64,000 nt of DNA from Solidesulfovibrio carbinolicus (GTDB taxonomy: Bacteria; Desulfobacterota; Desulfovibrionia; Desulfovibrionales; Desulfovibrionaceae): positions 1,302,001-1,366,000 of the forward strand of contig NZ_CP026538.1 of NCBI RefSeq assembly GCF_004135975.1, given 5' to 3'. Position numbers and translations under genes: made by a program. Below, one piece after another: positions 45,028 through 54,641 of this stretch; the first letter of the stretch is position 1, and each line of letters opens with the position of its first letter. A model generated the notes under the pieces. That model saw nothing but the letters and a program-made list of their open reading frames with translations, had not been told where the DNA came from and made no database searches.

Positions 45028-45125
45028 GGTTGTAAAGATGGGCGATGGTAATGGGCATAGATAGAAGAGGATAGCCAGCCCCTTTTGGGTCTAAACCGAT
45101 TGTCGGTTGGGAATAGGTTAGGAAA

Positions 45126-45161
45126 AAGAAAAAGGGCCTATAGCGTTTTTGCTGTAAGCCC
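45126..45161 (-). terminator. tRNA-Met terminator copy 2
   Basis: On the minus strand AAGGGCTTACAGC pairs with GCTATAGGCCCTT and is followed by TTTTTC. It is the second copy of the terminator that accompanies the tRNA-derived att sites; the loop differs from copy 1 and is almost the same as in copy 3. Confidence 0.65.
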
Positions 45162-45171
45162 TTGAACTTCC

Positions 45172-45215
45172 TGGTTGCGGGGTGGGATTTGAACCCACGG
45201 TCTTCGGGTTATGAG
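45172..45215 (-). repeat. att copy 2: 3' half of tRNA-Met
   Basis: Matches att copy 1 from the CCA end to the anticodon region, ending after TTATGAG, with one G fewer in the acceptor run. It marks the boundary between island A and island B. Confidence 0.85.
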
Positions 45216-45289
45216 AACTAAAAAGCATGAAGGCTCTGAGCAAAAATCAGGTCAGGGCAAAGGGCGAGGCAGCGTGAGAGGTGAAAGAA

Positions 45290-45739
45290 ATGTCTGACAA
45301 GGCAGACCAGAAGCAGAAACGGCTTCCTTCGACCGCTTGGAAACCGGGCCAGAGCGGGAATCCCAAAGGATGCCGTACAGGGAGCCGCCACAATGCTACC
45401 CTTACCGCCCAGACGCTTCTTGACGGCGAGGCTGAGGCTTTGACCCGAAAGGCCGTGGGACTGGCCCTGGTCGGGGATATGACGGCTCTACGGTTGTGCC
45501 TGGAGCGAGTTGTTCCTCCCCGGAAGGATTCGCCTGTCAAGCTGACGCTCCCGGCTATTGGGAGCGCCGTCGACATTCCCGCAGTGACATGCGCCCTTTT
45601 GGCGGCCGTAGCACAAGGAGACCTTACGCCCAGCGAAGCCCAGGCTGTTGATGGTCTGGTGGAGACGCATCGTCGGGCGCTTGAGACATCGGAACTTGCG
45701 GAGCGGATTGCAAGGATTGAAGACGCCACAGGGCTATAA
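45290..45739 (+). CDS. DUF5681-type small protein
   Basis: The 149-residue protein starts at ATG 45290 after an AGAGG site. The N-terminal WKPGQSGNPKG motif is the hallmark of the DUF5681 family, common in phage and island DNA near terminase-like genes. The rest is helical and ends with a SELAERIARIEDA helix. Function is unknown. Confidence 0.75.
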   Translation: MSDKADQKQKRLPSTAWKPGQSGNPKGCRTGSRHNATLTAQTLLDGEAEALTRKAVGLALVGDMTALRLCLERVVPPRKDSPVKLTLPAIGSAVDIPAVTCALLAAVAQGDLTPSEAQAVDGLVETHRRALETSELAERIARIEDATGL

Positions 45740-45755
45740 CCACGGAGAGGGCATT

Positions 45756-45957
45756 ATGCGAAATCTCACGACCAGAGTTAAAACGGCTTGAGACAGCGTG
45801 CCAAGAGGAAACCAGCATTATTGTCGCAGTCTACCATGGGCAATCAAAGGACGAAGCAAATGAGCACTATTACAGGGAGCATCCCGAGATGCGCGGCTAT
45901 GTCGAGGCTTCGCCGTTTTTGTTTGTGACGATGTTCAGGGAGAAAACCCATGCGTAA
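45756..45957 (+). pseudogene. Frameshifted small hypothetical gene
   Basis: ATG 45756 with GGAGAGG upstream reads MRNLT and then runs into a stop. One base further, the frame continues PELKRLETACQEETSIIVAV, HGQSKDEANEHYYREHP and FLFVTMFREKTHA to TAA 45955-45957. The second frame has no start codon of its own. The continuous protein-like sequence suggests a gene with a one-base insertion near 45771. Confidence 0.45.
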
Positions 45958-46278
45958 TTACCATTTATGCTGTTGCCGGCAGACGTTATACCCAATATTG
46001 CAGTTGCTGATACATTCTGGAACCCCAGAACAAATAAGCATGCAGTTACCATAGCTTTTGTTGCAACCGATATCGTGTGGTGGCGAGTATGGATAATTCC
46101 ATTGACAATCCCAATCCCATGACGGGGGAAGCGGCGTCGTGTTCTGCACACATTGCCAATAGTAATCGGACCAATGGGTTCCCGGCAGACATTGAGCCAA
46201 AGCATGTGCTTTCACCAGAAAAACACAACCGAAAATTATAAAACATCCCACTAGAGACCAGTGTCTTCTTGGCTTCAT
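45958..46278 (-). CDS. Secreted small Cys-rich protein
   Basis: The 106-residue product has a basic N-terminus and a hydrophobic signal segment (SLVGCFIIFGCVFLVKAHALA), followed by a mature part with eight Cys residues and many aromatic residues (QCLPGTHWSDYYWQC). It probably is exported to the periplasm and disulfide-bonded. Family not recognised. Confidence 0.55.
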   Translation of the reverse strand: MKPRRHWSLVGCFIIFGCVFLVKAHALAQCLPGTHWSDYYWQCVQNTTPLPPSWDWDCQWNYPYSPPHDIGCNKSYGNCMLICSGVPECISNCNIGYNVCRQQHKW

Positions 46279-46299
46279 AGAAGTCCTTTGCTTATAAAG

Positions 46300-49200
46300 T
46301 CATCTGTTGACATGCGGCCTTAGGATGAATCGCCAAGCGGCGAATCGCTCTTGCAAGCCCATCACGAAGACGAAGAACACCGGCACGAAGAAAATGGCGA
46401 GCACCGTTGCGGTGACCATGCCGCCGAAAACGCCGGTGCCGATGGCGTGCTGGGTTTCGGCGCTGGCCCCGCTGGCGAGCATCAGCGGCGCCACTCCCAG
46501 GCCAAAAGCCAGCGACGTCATGAGAATCGGGCGCAGTCGCAGCCGGGCCGCAGTGACCGCCGCTTCAGCCAGCCCCTTGCCCTGTTGACGCAACTGTTTG
46601 GCGAGCTCGACGATGAGAATGGCGTTTTTGGCCGACAGGCCGATAATGGTGATCATGCCGACCTTGAAGAACACGTCGTTGGGCATGCCGCGCAACATCA
46701 CAGCCCCCACGGCGCCCAGCAGGCCCAGCGGCACCACCAGCATGACCGAGAGCGGGATCGACCAGCTCTCGTACAGCGCGGCCAGCACCAGAAACACCAC
46801 CAGGATCGACAGCGCCAGCAGCAGCGGCGCTTGCGTGGCGGACTGGCGCTCCTGCAGGGATTGTCCGGTCCAGGCCACCGCGAAGCCCGGCGGCAACTGC
46901 GCCGCCAGCCGCTCCATCTCGGCCATCGCCTCGCCGCTGGAGACGCCGAGTGCCGCATTGCCCGAGATGCGCGCCGCCGGGAAGCCCTGATAGCGCACCA
47001 GTTGCAGCGGCGTCTCGCTCCATGCCGGGATCACCACCTCGGACAGCGGCATCATGCCGCCGTTGGCGTTGCGCACATAGAGCTTGAGCACGTCGTCTAT
47101 CTGCATGCGTGCCGACGCTTCGGCTTGAATGATGACCTGCTGCATGCGCCCGGCATTGGGGAAGTCGTTGACGTAGTGAGATCCCATCGCGGTGGACAGC
47201 GTGTCGCTGATGCTGGCGAACGAAACGCCCAACGCCTCGGCCTTGTCCCGATCGATGTCCAGGCGGATGCTGGAGCCGGCCGGAAGGCTGTCGGCATAGA
47301 CGCCGCTGACGAGCCGACTCTTCTGCGCCAGTTCAAGCAGCTTGGCCTCTGCCGCCTGGAGCGCGGCATGGCCCTGGTTGGCCCGGTCCTGCAGACGCAT
47401 GGTGAAGCCGGAGCTGTTGCCAAGCTCGTCGATGGCCGGCGGCAGCAGGGTAATCACTGTCCCTTCCCTGGCGCCGGAGAGGGCCTCCTGGGCCAGGGCC
47501 ACTTCGCCTTGGGCCGTGGCGCCATTGCGCACGCCCCAGTCCTTGAGCATGGTGAAGGCCATGGCCGCATTTGGGCCGGAGCCGGAGAAGCCAAAGCCGA
47601 CGACGGTCATGTTGGATCGGATCGATGGGCGCGAGGCCGCGTGCTGCTCGAAGGCCTTGACCACTTCCAGCGTGCGCTCGACGGTGGCGTCGGCGGGCAA
47701 CTGGATGGACGTCAGGAAATAGCCCTGGTCTTCCTCCGGCAGGAAGGATGACGGCAGATGGCGGAAAGCAACCATGAGGACGGCGCAGAGCGCAGCGAAC
47801 ACCAGCATCATCCGTCCTGTCCGTGTCACCAGCTTGCCCAGGCGCGTTTCATAGCGCGAGGTCATGCGCTCGAAGCGGCGGTTGAACCAGCCGAGAAACC
47901 CGCGCTTCTCGTGGCGCTGCGCAGCGTGGGGCCGAAGCAACGTCGCGCACAGAGCGGGCGTCAGGGTCAACGCGAGGAAGGCCGAAAACAGGATCGACAC
48001 CGCCATGGACAGCGTGAACTGTTTGTAGATCGCGCCGACCGTGCCGCTGGCCAGCCCCATGGGGATGAACACGGCCGTCAAGACCAGGGTGATGCCGATC
48101 ACCGCGCCGGTGATCTCCTGCATCGCCTGGATCGTCGCCTCACGTGGCGGCAGCCCCTTCTCGGTCATGATGCGTTCCACATTCTCGACGACGACGATGG
48201 CATCGTCCACGATGATTCCGATTGCCAGCACCATGCCGAACATGGTCAGCACATTGATGGAAAAGCCCGAAGCAAGCATCACCGCGAAGGTGCCCAGCAG
48301 TGCGATTGGCGCAACGATGGCCGGGATCAGGGTGTAGCGGATGTTTTGCAGAAAGAGGAACATGACCAGAAACACCAGCACCATCGCCTCGATCAGGGTA
48401 TGGATGACCTTCTCGATGGAGATCTTGACGAACGGCGCGGTATTAAACGGGATCGAATAGCTCATGCCGGCCGGCATCGTGCTGCCAAGCTCTGCCATCC
48501 GCGCCTCGACTTCCTCGGCGGTCCTGACCGCATTGGCGCCAGGCGCGAGCTGTACGGCCGCGGCCGTGGCGGTTTTGCCGTCTTCGCGGTTCATAAAGCC
48601 GTAGGACTGTGAGCCGAGTTCGACCCGCGCCACGTCGCCCAGCACCACCTTGGAGCCGTCGGGGTTGGCGCGCAGCACGATGGCGGCGAACTGTTCGGGC
48701 GTGGACAGCTGGCCCTGCACCGTGAGCGATACCGTCACGCGCTGCCCCGGCAGCGCCGGCATGGCTCCGACGCCGCCGGGCGCGATCTGGACATTTTGCT
48801 GGCTCACGGCTGCGGACAGATCGTTCATCGACAGGCCAAAGGCAATCAGCTTGGCCGGATCGACCCAAACCCGCATTGCCTGCTCCGCGCCGAACAGTTG
48901 CACGCGGCCTACGCCTTCGATGCGGCGCAGTTCATCGACGATGTTGCGCGCCATGTAGTCGCTGAGCACCGTCTCATCGAAGCGCCCGTCGTCGGATTTG
49001 AGGCCGACAAGCATCAGGAAGCCGGACGAGGAGGTCTCCACGGTCAGACCGTTTTGGCGCACGGTCTGCGGCAAGCGCGGCTCAATGGCCTTGAGCTTGT
49101 TTTGCACGTCGATCTGCGCCATGTCCGGGTCTGTGCCCGGTTTGAAGGTGGCGCTGACGGACGCCGCACCCGAGGCATCGGACGATGATTCGAAGTACAA

Positions 49201-49425
49201 CAGGTTCTTGACGCTGGAGAGTTCGCGCTCAATGAGGCTGATCACCCCGTCGCTCATGGTCTGCGGCGTGGCACCGGGATAGGTCGCGGAAATGGTGACG
49301 GTGGCCGGCGCCACCGAAGGAAACCGGGCGATGGGCAGATTGGGAATGGCGATCACGCCCAGCAGGATGATAAACAGGGCGACGACCCAGGCGAAAACCG
49401 GGCGATAAATGAAGAATTGCGGCAT
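46300..49425 (-). CDS. RND multidrug efflux transporter (HAE1 family)
   Basis: The 1041-residue protein begins MPQFFIYRPVFAWVVALFII with the first membrane helix and has the HAE1 layout: 12 membrane helices with two large periplasmic loops after helices 1 and 7. Recognisable segments are SVAPATVTISATYPGATPQ, GIIVDDAIVVVENVERIM (conserved Asp pair in helix 4) and GLSAKNAILIVELAK. It exports drugs driven by protons. The adaptor gene lies upstream by 20 bp; no outer membrane channel gene is present, so it must borrow one. Closest in style to AcrB/SmeB/MexF-type pumps. Confidence 0.93.
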   Translation of the reverse strand: MPQFFIYRPVFAWVVALFIILLGVIAIPNLPIARFPSVAPATVTISATYPGATPQTMSDGVISLIERELSSVKNLLYFESSSDASGAASVSATFKPGTDPDMAQIDVQNKLKAIEPRLPQTVRQNGLTVETSSSGFLMLVGLKSDDGRFDETVLSDYMARNIVDELRRIEGVGRVQLFGAEQAMRVWVDPAKLIAFGLSMNDLSAAVSQQNVQIAPGGVGAMPALPGQRVTVSLTVQGQLSTPEQFAAIVLRANPDGSKVVLGDVARVELGSQSYGFMNREDGKTATAAAVQLAPGANAVRTAEEVEARMAELGSTMPAGMSYSIPFNTAPFVKISIEKVIHTLIEAMVLVFLVMFLFLQNIRYTLIPAIVAPIALLGTFAVMLASGFSINVLTMFGMVLAIGIIVDDAIVVVENVERIMTEKGLPPREATIQAMQEITGAVIGITLVLTAVFIPMGLASGTVGAIYKQFTLSMAVSILFSAFLALTLTPALCATLLRPHAAQRHEKRGFLGWFNRRFERMTSRYETRLGKLVTRTGRMMLVFAALCAVLMVAFRHLPSSFLPEEDQGYFLTSIQLPADATVERTLEVVKAFEQHAASRPSIRSNMTVVGFGFSGSGPNAAMAFTMLKDWGVRNGATAQGEVALAQEALSGAREGTVITLLPPAIDELGNSSGFTMRLQDRANQGHAALQAAEAKLLELAQKSRLVSGVYADSLPAGSSIRLDIDRDKAEALGVSFASISDTLSTAMGSHYVNDFPNAGRMQQVIIQAEASARMQIDDVLKLYVRNANGGMMPLSEVVIPAWSETPLQLVRYQGFPAARISGNAALGVSSGEAMAEMERLAAQLPPGFAVAWTGQSLQERQSATQAPLLLALSILVVFLVLAALYESWSIPLSVMLVVPLGLLGAVGAVMLRGMPNDVFFKVGMITIIGLSAKNAILIVELAKQLRQQGKGLAEAAVTAARLRLRPILMTSLAFGLGVAPLMLASGASAETQHAIGTGVFGGMVTATVLAIFFVPVFFVFVMGLQERFAAWRFILRPHVNR

Positions 49426-49445
49426 GACGAAGTGCCCCCAGGCGT

Positions 49446-50603
49446 TCAGTGCGAAGATGCCGCGGTTGTCAGTTCAGACGCCTGCCACTCGTGGGCTTGC
49501 ACTTCGATGCCGTTGGACAGACGCGTCATCCCTTCGACCACGATTGTTTGCCCGGCGGCGAGGCCGGACTGGATGCGATAGTGCCGGTTGAGCAATTCGC
49601 CCAATTTGACCGGGATGAGTTGCGCCCGGTTGTGCGCGTCAAGGACCCATATCTGCGGCTCGCCGTCGTTTCGCACCACCGCCTGCTGCGGCACCATCAG
49701 CGCCTCGGCATAGCTGGTACGCGGCACGCGTGCGCGCACGAACATGCCCGGCAAAAGCAGGCGTTGCGGGTTGTCCACCAGCACGCGCAGCAGTACGTCG
49801 CCGGTGCCGGCATCGACGTTTATACCTGAGAACAGGATGCGCCCGGCGACAGCATACGCCTCGCCATCGCTTCGCAAGATGGCCACGGGCAGGCCTTCGT
49901 CGGCGCTGGCTTGTTGCGTCGCCAGGGCCTGGCGCAGCGATTCGAGCGAGGACGCCGGGCGGCGTACATCGACGTAGACCTGGTCGATCTGATGGATACG
50001 CGCCATGGGACTGCTGTCGCCGCTGCCGACCAACGCGCCCTCGCTCACCAGCGCCTGCTCGATGCGCCCGGAAATAGGCGCTTCCACGGTGGCGAACTTC
50101 AGATCAAGCTGGCGGCGTTTGAGCGTGGCGCGGGCCTGGGCGACGTCGGCGGACGCCTGATCGCGTAGGGAGACCGCGTCGTCGTAGACCTGGCGGCTGA
50201 CCGCGCCGACCTCAACCAAAGAATGCAGTCGGCTGGTTTGCAGTTGGGCTCGTGCCAACACGACCTCGGCCCGTTTCAGGGCTGCTTCAGTGGCGTCAGC
50301 CTCGGCCTTGAACGGCGCCGGGTTGATCTGGAACAGGGGCTGGCCGGCCTTGACCTCGGCGCCCTGTTCGAACAGGCGGCGCTGTACGATGCCGCTGACC
50401 TGCGGCCGGATTTCGGCAATGCGCACCGCAGCGACGCGCCCCGGCAGAACTTCACTCAGTTCCTGCCGCGACGGCGTGACGGTCATCACGGATACCAGGG
50501 GTGGCGGGAGCGCCTCCTCCGATTCAGCCTGAACACCGCCGGCCAGTAGCAAAACCGCTAGGGCAATCAAGCCGCTCTGGCGGCACAGTCGTTTGATCGT
50601 CAT
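49446..50603 (-). CDS. RND efflux periplasmic adaptor (MFP)
   Basis: The 385-residue form starts at ATG 50603 with an AAGGA site; an upstream extension to 50681 is unlikely. It has a cleavable signal (GLIALAVLLLAGGVQA) with no lipobox Cys, then the lipoyl half-motifs (EIRPQVSGIVQRRLFEQG and FATVEAPISGRIEQALVSEG), a coiled-coil hairpin between them, and a beta-barrel domain. It links the pump to an outer membrane channel. It is divergent from the response-regulator gene with about 120 bp between them. Confidence 0.92.
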   Translation of the reverse strand: MTIKRLCRQSGLIALAVLLLAGGVQAESEEALPPPLVSVMTVTPSRQELSEVLPGRVAAVRIAEIRPQVSGIVQRRLFEQGAEVKAGQPLFQINPAPFKAEADATEAALKRAEVVLARAQLQTSRLHSLVEVGAVSRQVYDDAVSLRDQASADVAQARATLKRRQLDLKFATVEAPISGRIEQALVSEGALVGSGDSSPMARIHQIDQVYVDVRRPASSLESLRQALATQQASADEGLPVAILRSDGEAYAVAGRILFSGINVDAGTGDVLLRVLVDNPQRLLLPGMFVRARVPRTSYAEALMVPQQAVVRNDGEPQIWVLDAHNRAQLIPVKLGELLNRHYRIQSGLAAGQTIVVEGMTRLSNGIEVQAHEWQASELTTAASSH

Positions 50604-50722
50604 GGTGGAGTCCTTCAGGAACGGGCAGCCCTGTGCCCGCAAAGATAGGCGTCTCCTTGCCTTGACTCGATGGGTTTTCAATGGATATGAAATGTAAATT
50701 CGATGGAGTAGAAAAAACTGCC

Positions 50723-51460
50723 ATGCTTGAACGGAAATCGCGCTCCGAGTGGCAACATGGCCGCGAATCCCTGGTGCTGATCGCCGAGGACGAGTCCGAG
50801 ATCGCCGAAATCCTCGCCGCCTATCTGGCGCGCGGCGGCATGCGCACCGTGCATGCCGCGGACGGCCTCCGGGCGCTCGAGCTGCACCAGGCCCTCAAAC
50901 CCGACCTCGTCTTGTTGGACGTGCAGATGCCGCGCCTGGACGGCTGGCAGGTGCTCTCGGAGATCCGCCATCGGGGTGACACGCCCGTCATCATGCTGAC
51001 GGCTTATGACCAGGACATCGACAAGCTGACGGGGTTGCGCATCGGTGCCGACGACTATATCGTCAAACCGTTTAATCCGGCGGAAGTCGTGGCCAGGACC
51101 CAGGCGGTGCTGCGCCGCTGTCTGGCCCGCGACAATGTCCAGAATCGGCACGTCCTGCGCGTAGCGCCTTTCCTGATCGACCTGGAAAACCACGAAGCTA
51201 GCGTACGCGTTTCGGGACAGCGCCAACTCCTGGCGCTGACGTTGACGGAGTTTAAGCTGTTGGCCCAGCTGGCGGGTGCGCCCAGGCGGGTGTTCAGCCG
51301 CACCGAACTGCTGGCCGCCTGTCTGTCGGAAGGGGATGCCCTGGAGCGCACGGTGGACAGCCACATCAGCAAACTTCGCAAGAAGCTGGAGGATCTCGGC
51401 GTCCAGGGAATCCCGGTTGGCGTGCGCGGCGTTGGCTACAAGCTGCGGGGCGGCGAATGA
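50723..51460 (+). CDS. OmpR-family response regulator (SmeR-like)
   Basis: The receiver domain has LIAEDESEIAEIL, the phospho-acceptor Asp in DLVLLDVQMP, the Thr/Lys residues in VIMLTAYD and IVKPFNPAEV; the C-terminal winged helix has LTLTEFKLLAQLA and RTVDSHISKLRKKLE. Start chosen at ATG 50723; ATG 50681 is possible but has no ribosome site. It lies divergent to the pump genes and overlaps the kinase gene by ATGA. Control of the pump by this pair is inferred from the SmeSR/AdeRS type of arrangement. Confidence 0.92.
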   Translation: MLERKSRSEWQHGRESLVLIAEDESEIAEILAAYLARGGMRTVHAADGLRALELHQALKPDLVLLDVQMPRLDGWQVLSEIRHRGDTPVIMLTAYDQDIDKLTGLRIGADDYIVKPFNPAEVVARTQAVLRRCLARDNVQNRHVLRVAPFLIDLENHEASVRVSGQRQLLALTLTEFKLLAQLAGAPRRVFSRTELLAACLSEGDALERTVDSHISKLRKKLEDLGVQGIPVGVRGVGYKLRGGE

Positions 51461-52547
51461 AACTGGTCGGGTTGAGTCGCCAGATCATGCTGACGATGAT
51501 GGCGATTGCGCTTGGCGTCACGTTGCTCGTCATCCTGATGTCATATGCGTTCTACTATCTGTGGTCCCTCTACTGGCCCGATAATCCCTTGGACTATAGC
51601 TGGATACCTACGGGGCCGGAGTGGATATGGGTAATCGGCTCCACCCTTGGCGGTCTGACGCTGTCCATCCTCGTGGCGGTCAACCTGTCGCGCCGCATCC
51701 TGGTTCCGCTGAACTCGGTGGCGGACAGCATCCGCCGCGTGGCCCAGGGCGATCTCAACGCGCGCGCCGTGGCGGGCGACCGCTCTTTGGGCGAAGCTGC
51801 CCAATTGGCGGACGACTTCAATGCCATGGCCAATCAGTTGCAGCGCATGACCGAGGAGCAAGCATTCTGGAACGCCGCTATTGCTCACGAACTGCGCACC
51901 CCCGTGACAATCCTGCGCGGCCGCCTGCAAGGCCTGGCCGAAGGCGTTTTTACGCCCAGTTCATCCCAGTTCCTGAGCTTGCTGACACAGGTTGAGGGCT
52001 TGACGCGGCTGATCGAGGATCTGCGTGTGGTGAGTCTGGTGGAGAGCGGCCATCTGGATTTGCAGTGGCAAGAGGCGCAGCTTGACGCCGAAGTCAACGC
52101 CGTGGTGGACATGGTTGATGACGCGTTGCAGTCGGCTGCCAGCGTGTGATCCTGGACCTGGACGCACGGTTGGTATGCTGCGATCCGGTGCGTATCCGGC
52201 AGGCGCTCCTGGCGCTCCTGGATAACGTCTGCCGGTATGCCGTGGCAGGCCCGGTGCGAATCCAGTCCCGTCTCAAGGATGGCTGGTGCGAACTCAGCGT
52301 GGAAGATGACGGGCCAGGCCTGCCGGACGACTTGATTCCGTATGTATTTACGGCATTTCGACGTGCGCAAGGCGCGCGCTCGGGCGGCAGCGGCCTGGGA
52401 CTGGCCGTGGTGGCTGCCATCGCGCGTGCCCATGGAGGACGCGCTGCTTGCAGGACGGCTGCCAGCGGCGGCACGGTTTTCACGCTGACCTGGCCCATCG
52501 ACCCAGGTCATGGCCTGCCAGGGCCAGATCGTGGCGAACACGGTTGA
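51457..52547 (+). pseudogene. Histidine kinase gene with a frameshift
   Basis: The first part (51457-52149, 230 codons) has two membrane helices (MLTMMAIALGVTLLVILMSY and WIWVIGSTLGGLTLSILVAV), a HAMP domain and the H-box AIAHELRTPV. It stops at TGA 52147-52149. The ATPase domain continues in another frame (52146-52547) with the N-box LLDNVCRYA, G1 VEDDGPGLP and G2 GGSGLGLAVV. One missing base near 52142 would join them. As read, the kinase cannot autophosphorylate. Confidence 0.8.
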
Positions 52548-52663
52548 GCAGGGGCTAAAAAGTGGTGGGCCTCGGCGGGCATTTCCCCAAACGCTCCGCG
52601 CTTAAAAAAACGGGGCGCAAACGGTGGGGCAGGGCAGCTGTCGGGGAGAGCCAGTCAGTGGGG

Positions 52664-52818
52664 TAGGACGCAATCCTACCCGGGGGCATTCACTGCGGAC
52701 CTCCTTCTTGCTGGCGTCGCGATGTCGTCTCTCAAGCTTAAAAGGCCTTCAGGAACCAGGGATTCGCGTCACGCTGGTGGCTTCCTTTTTCGCTGCTGGG
52801 TAGGAATAGGGTAGGAAA
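52664..52818. repeat. Arm-site-like repeats at the right end of island B
   Basis: GGGTAGGA-type repeats occur as an inverted pair at 52664-52685 (GGTAGGA-CGCAA-TCCTACC) and as direct copies at 52798-52807 and 52809-52818. The last two are nearly identical to the pair at 19185-19205 beside att copy 1, so the ends of islands A and B derive from related elements. Confidence 0.6.
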
Positions 52819-52855
52819 AAGAAAAAGGGCCTACAGCGTTTTTGCTGTAAGCCCT
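52817..52855 (-). terminator. tRNA-Met terminator copy 3
   Basis: Same hairpin family as copies 1 and 2, with a T-run on the minus strand. It stands directly before att copy 3. Confidence 0.65.
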
Positions 52856-52864
52856 TGGACTTCC

Positions 52865-52913
52865 TGGTTGCGGGGGTGGGATTTGAACCCACGGTCTTCG
52901 GGTTATGAGCCCG
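52865..52913 (-). repeat. att copy 3: 3' half of tRNA-Met
   Basis: Identical in layout to att copy 1, from the CCA end through the anticodon stem (CGGGCTCATAACCCG). Beyond it the 5' half of the tRNA is again missing. It marks the island B/C junction; the intact tRNA gene is expected to the right of the window. Confidence 0.87.
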
Positions 52914-52993
52914 ATGAGTTGACACCCAACCCCCATAAATATAGGTAATTCCTAGAAGCTGTTTTGGCAAGTGGTTGCTTTCATAGGGCTTTC

Positions 52994-53057
52994 GTTAGTC
53001 TTGGTTAATCTTGGTTAGTCTTAGTGCGTGACGGTTAGTCAAGGTTAATATAAAGAT
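52994..53057. repeat. Arm-site-like repeats of island C
   Basis: GTTAGTC and TTGGTTAAT-like units recur at 52994-53000, 53001-53010, 53011-53020 and 53033-53048, between att copy 3 and the integrase gene. They differ from the island A repeats, in line with a different integrase. Three GCCACCA units follow at 53058-53084. Confidence 0.5.
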
Positions 53058-53102
53058 TGCCACCAATTTGCCACCACTGCCACCAAGGAGAGAAATACCA
53101 AC

Positions 53103-54404
53103 ATGGCGCAAAAATGGGAACCGTTTTCAGGGGTTTCGGCTCTTTTTTATCGAGATTACGGCCAGGACGGCAAGACGTGGATGTTTCGGCAGATGGTCAA
53201 CGGAACCCGCGTAACTGACTATTTGGGAGCGATGAGCCAGGAGCGGGCCGTTGTTATCGTCGCGACTCTTCGCGAAAACCGGAAATTGAAAGTCGGGCCA
53301 CAAACTTGGGCCGAGATGGAAGGAACGGCCCAGGAAGAGGCCAAAGTTGAAAAAATCAAAGAAGAAAAAGAGCGGAAGAGGATTTTAGCCGAAGAAGAAT
53401 TTGCTAAGGCAAACACAATTGAAAATTACTGGAAAAATGTTTACTGGCCGGCAAGGCAAAAAGAAGGATCGGCGCATAATAATAAATCGATTTTAGGCAT
53501 TTTTGAAAATTGGATTTGTCCAGTCGTTGGAAAAATTCCACTTCAAGAATTGACATATTTAGATGTTAATAAAGTGCTAAATATCGCGAGGGATGTAGGC
53601 ATTTCTCAAAAAACTCAAAAAAATATTTATGTCACGTTGCAAACGCTTTGGAACGATGCCAAGCAATTTCATTCCGTAAAACGAAACATGGAACTTCCCA
53701 TTTTTCCAGGAAAAGGGATCAAAAAGGATCGTCTTAAAATCAATAACAAAAAGAACTGTTTTTTGGACACAGACGAGGCCAAGCTTTTACTTGATACACT
53801 CAAAAATTGGCGTGAATTTTATAAACAGCACAAAATGGCAATCAAAGGCCAAAGCGGAGATGACGCTTACGGCATGGCCGTTGTAGCGTTATTTTCCGGT
53901 TTGCGTTTTGGGGACATCGCTTCATTAACTTGGGGCGAAGTTGCGAATAAAGAGCAGGCATATGCCAGAAACCCAAAAGGGGGAAAAGCATACGGAATCC
54001 ATCTTAATGTTGCAATCATCCGTGAAATGTTGGCAGAAAGAAGAAAAAGGTTATCAGATGAGCCAAAGCCAGACGATTTAGTTTTTAAAAATGCCCGTGG
54101 CGAAAAATGGGTTTCAGTTCCACAAATTTATAAAACGGTTATTGAAAAGTTGGGTTTTAACGAAGTGCCGCGTAGATATAAAAATCCGGCTCAAAAAATT
54201 GACTTCCACGCCTTGCGGCACACGTTCGCGTCTTGGCTGGCGATGCAAAGCGTGTCGTTATACACAATCATGAAGCTTATGGGTCATCAAAGTCTAGCAA
54301 TGACGGAACGTTACGCAGACCTTGACCCGACCCTGACCAAGGCCTGTGTCGAAAAAATGTATTGGAATTTCAGTGACTTGACAGGAAAAGAAGAGGGCGA
54401 ATAA
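53103..54404 (+). CDS. int: Tyrosine recombinase (island C integrase)
   Basis: The 433-residue protein has an N-terminal arm-binding part, a Lys/Glu-rich linker helix (about 75-100), a core-binding domain and the catalytic domain with LFSGLRFGDIASL (Arg), HALRHTFASWL (His, Arg), LMGHQSLAMTERYADL (His, Tyr). It has a GGAG site 11 bp upstream. Codon use is much more AT-rich than the integrase at 19273, so it came from a different source. It sits beside att copy 3. Confidence 0.93.
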   Translation: MAQKWEPFSGVSALFYRDYGQDGKTWMFRQMVNGTRVTDYLGAMSQERAVVIVATLRENRKLKVGPQTWAEMEGTAQEEAKVEKIKEEKERKRILAEEEFAKANTIENYWKNVYWPARQKEGSAHNNKSILGIFENWICPVVGKIPLQELTYLDVNKVLNIARDVGISQKTQKNIYVTLQTLWNDAKQFHSVKRNMELPIFPGKGIKKDRLKINNKKNCFLDTDEAKLLLDTLKNWREFYKQHKMAIKGQSGDDAYGMAVVALFSGLRFGDIASLTWGEVANKEQAYARNPKGGKAYGIHLNVAIIREMLAERRKRLSDEPKPDDLVFKNARGEKWVSVPQIYKTVIEKLGFNEVPRRYKNPAQKIDFHALRHTFASWLAMQSVSLYTIMKLMGHQSLAMTERYADLDPTLTKACVEKMYWNFSDLTGKEEGE

Positions 54405-54641
54405 ATTCCCCTTGATGTGACTAGGTGAGTGTTGTAATTGGGAGGTGGGTAGAGACATGACCCCGCCGACCCGGGGGGCATGCTGGCTAGCTCACCGCCC
54501 CTAGGGTGAGGGTCTGAGTGCAGCGGATTAGAAATACTCTATAGGCTACTCAATAAACTGCAAGCTGCTGCTCCGCCCCCCGGACGACTATCGGCTCGGA
54601 AAAAGGTTAAGAATACAAAGCCGTATGTAACGGCAAGCCGA

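Noticed and set aside
45897-46205. 102-codon minus-strand ORF overlapping the Cys-rich secreted protein
   Set aside because: It is another frame of the same DNA; the 45958-46278 frame has a proper signal peptide.
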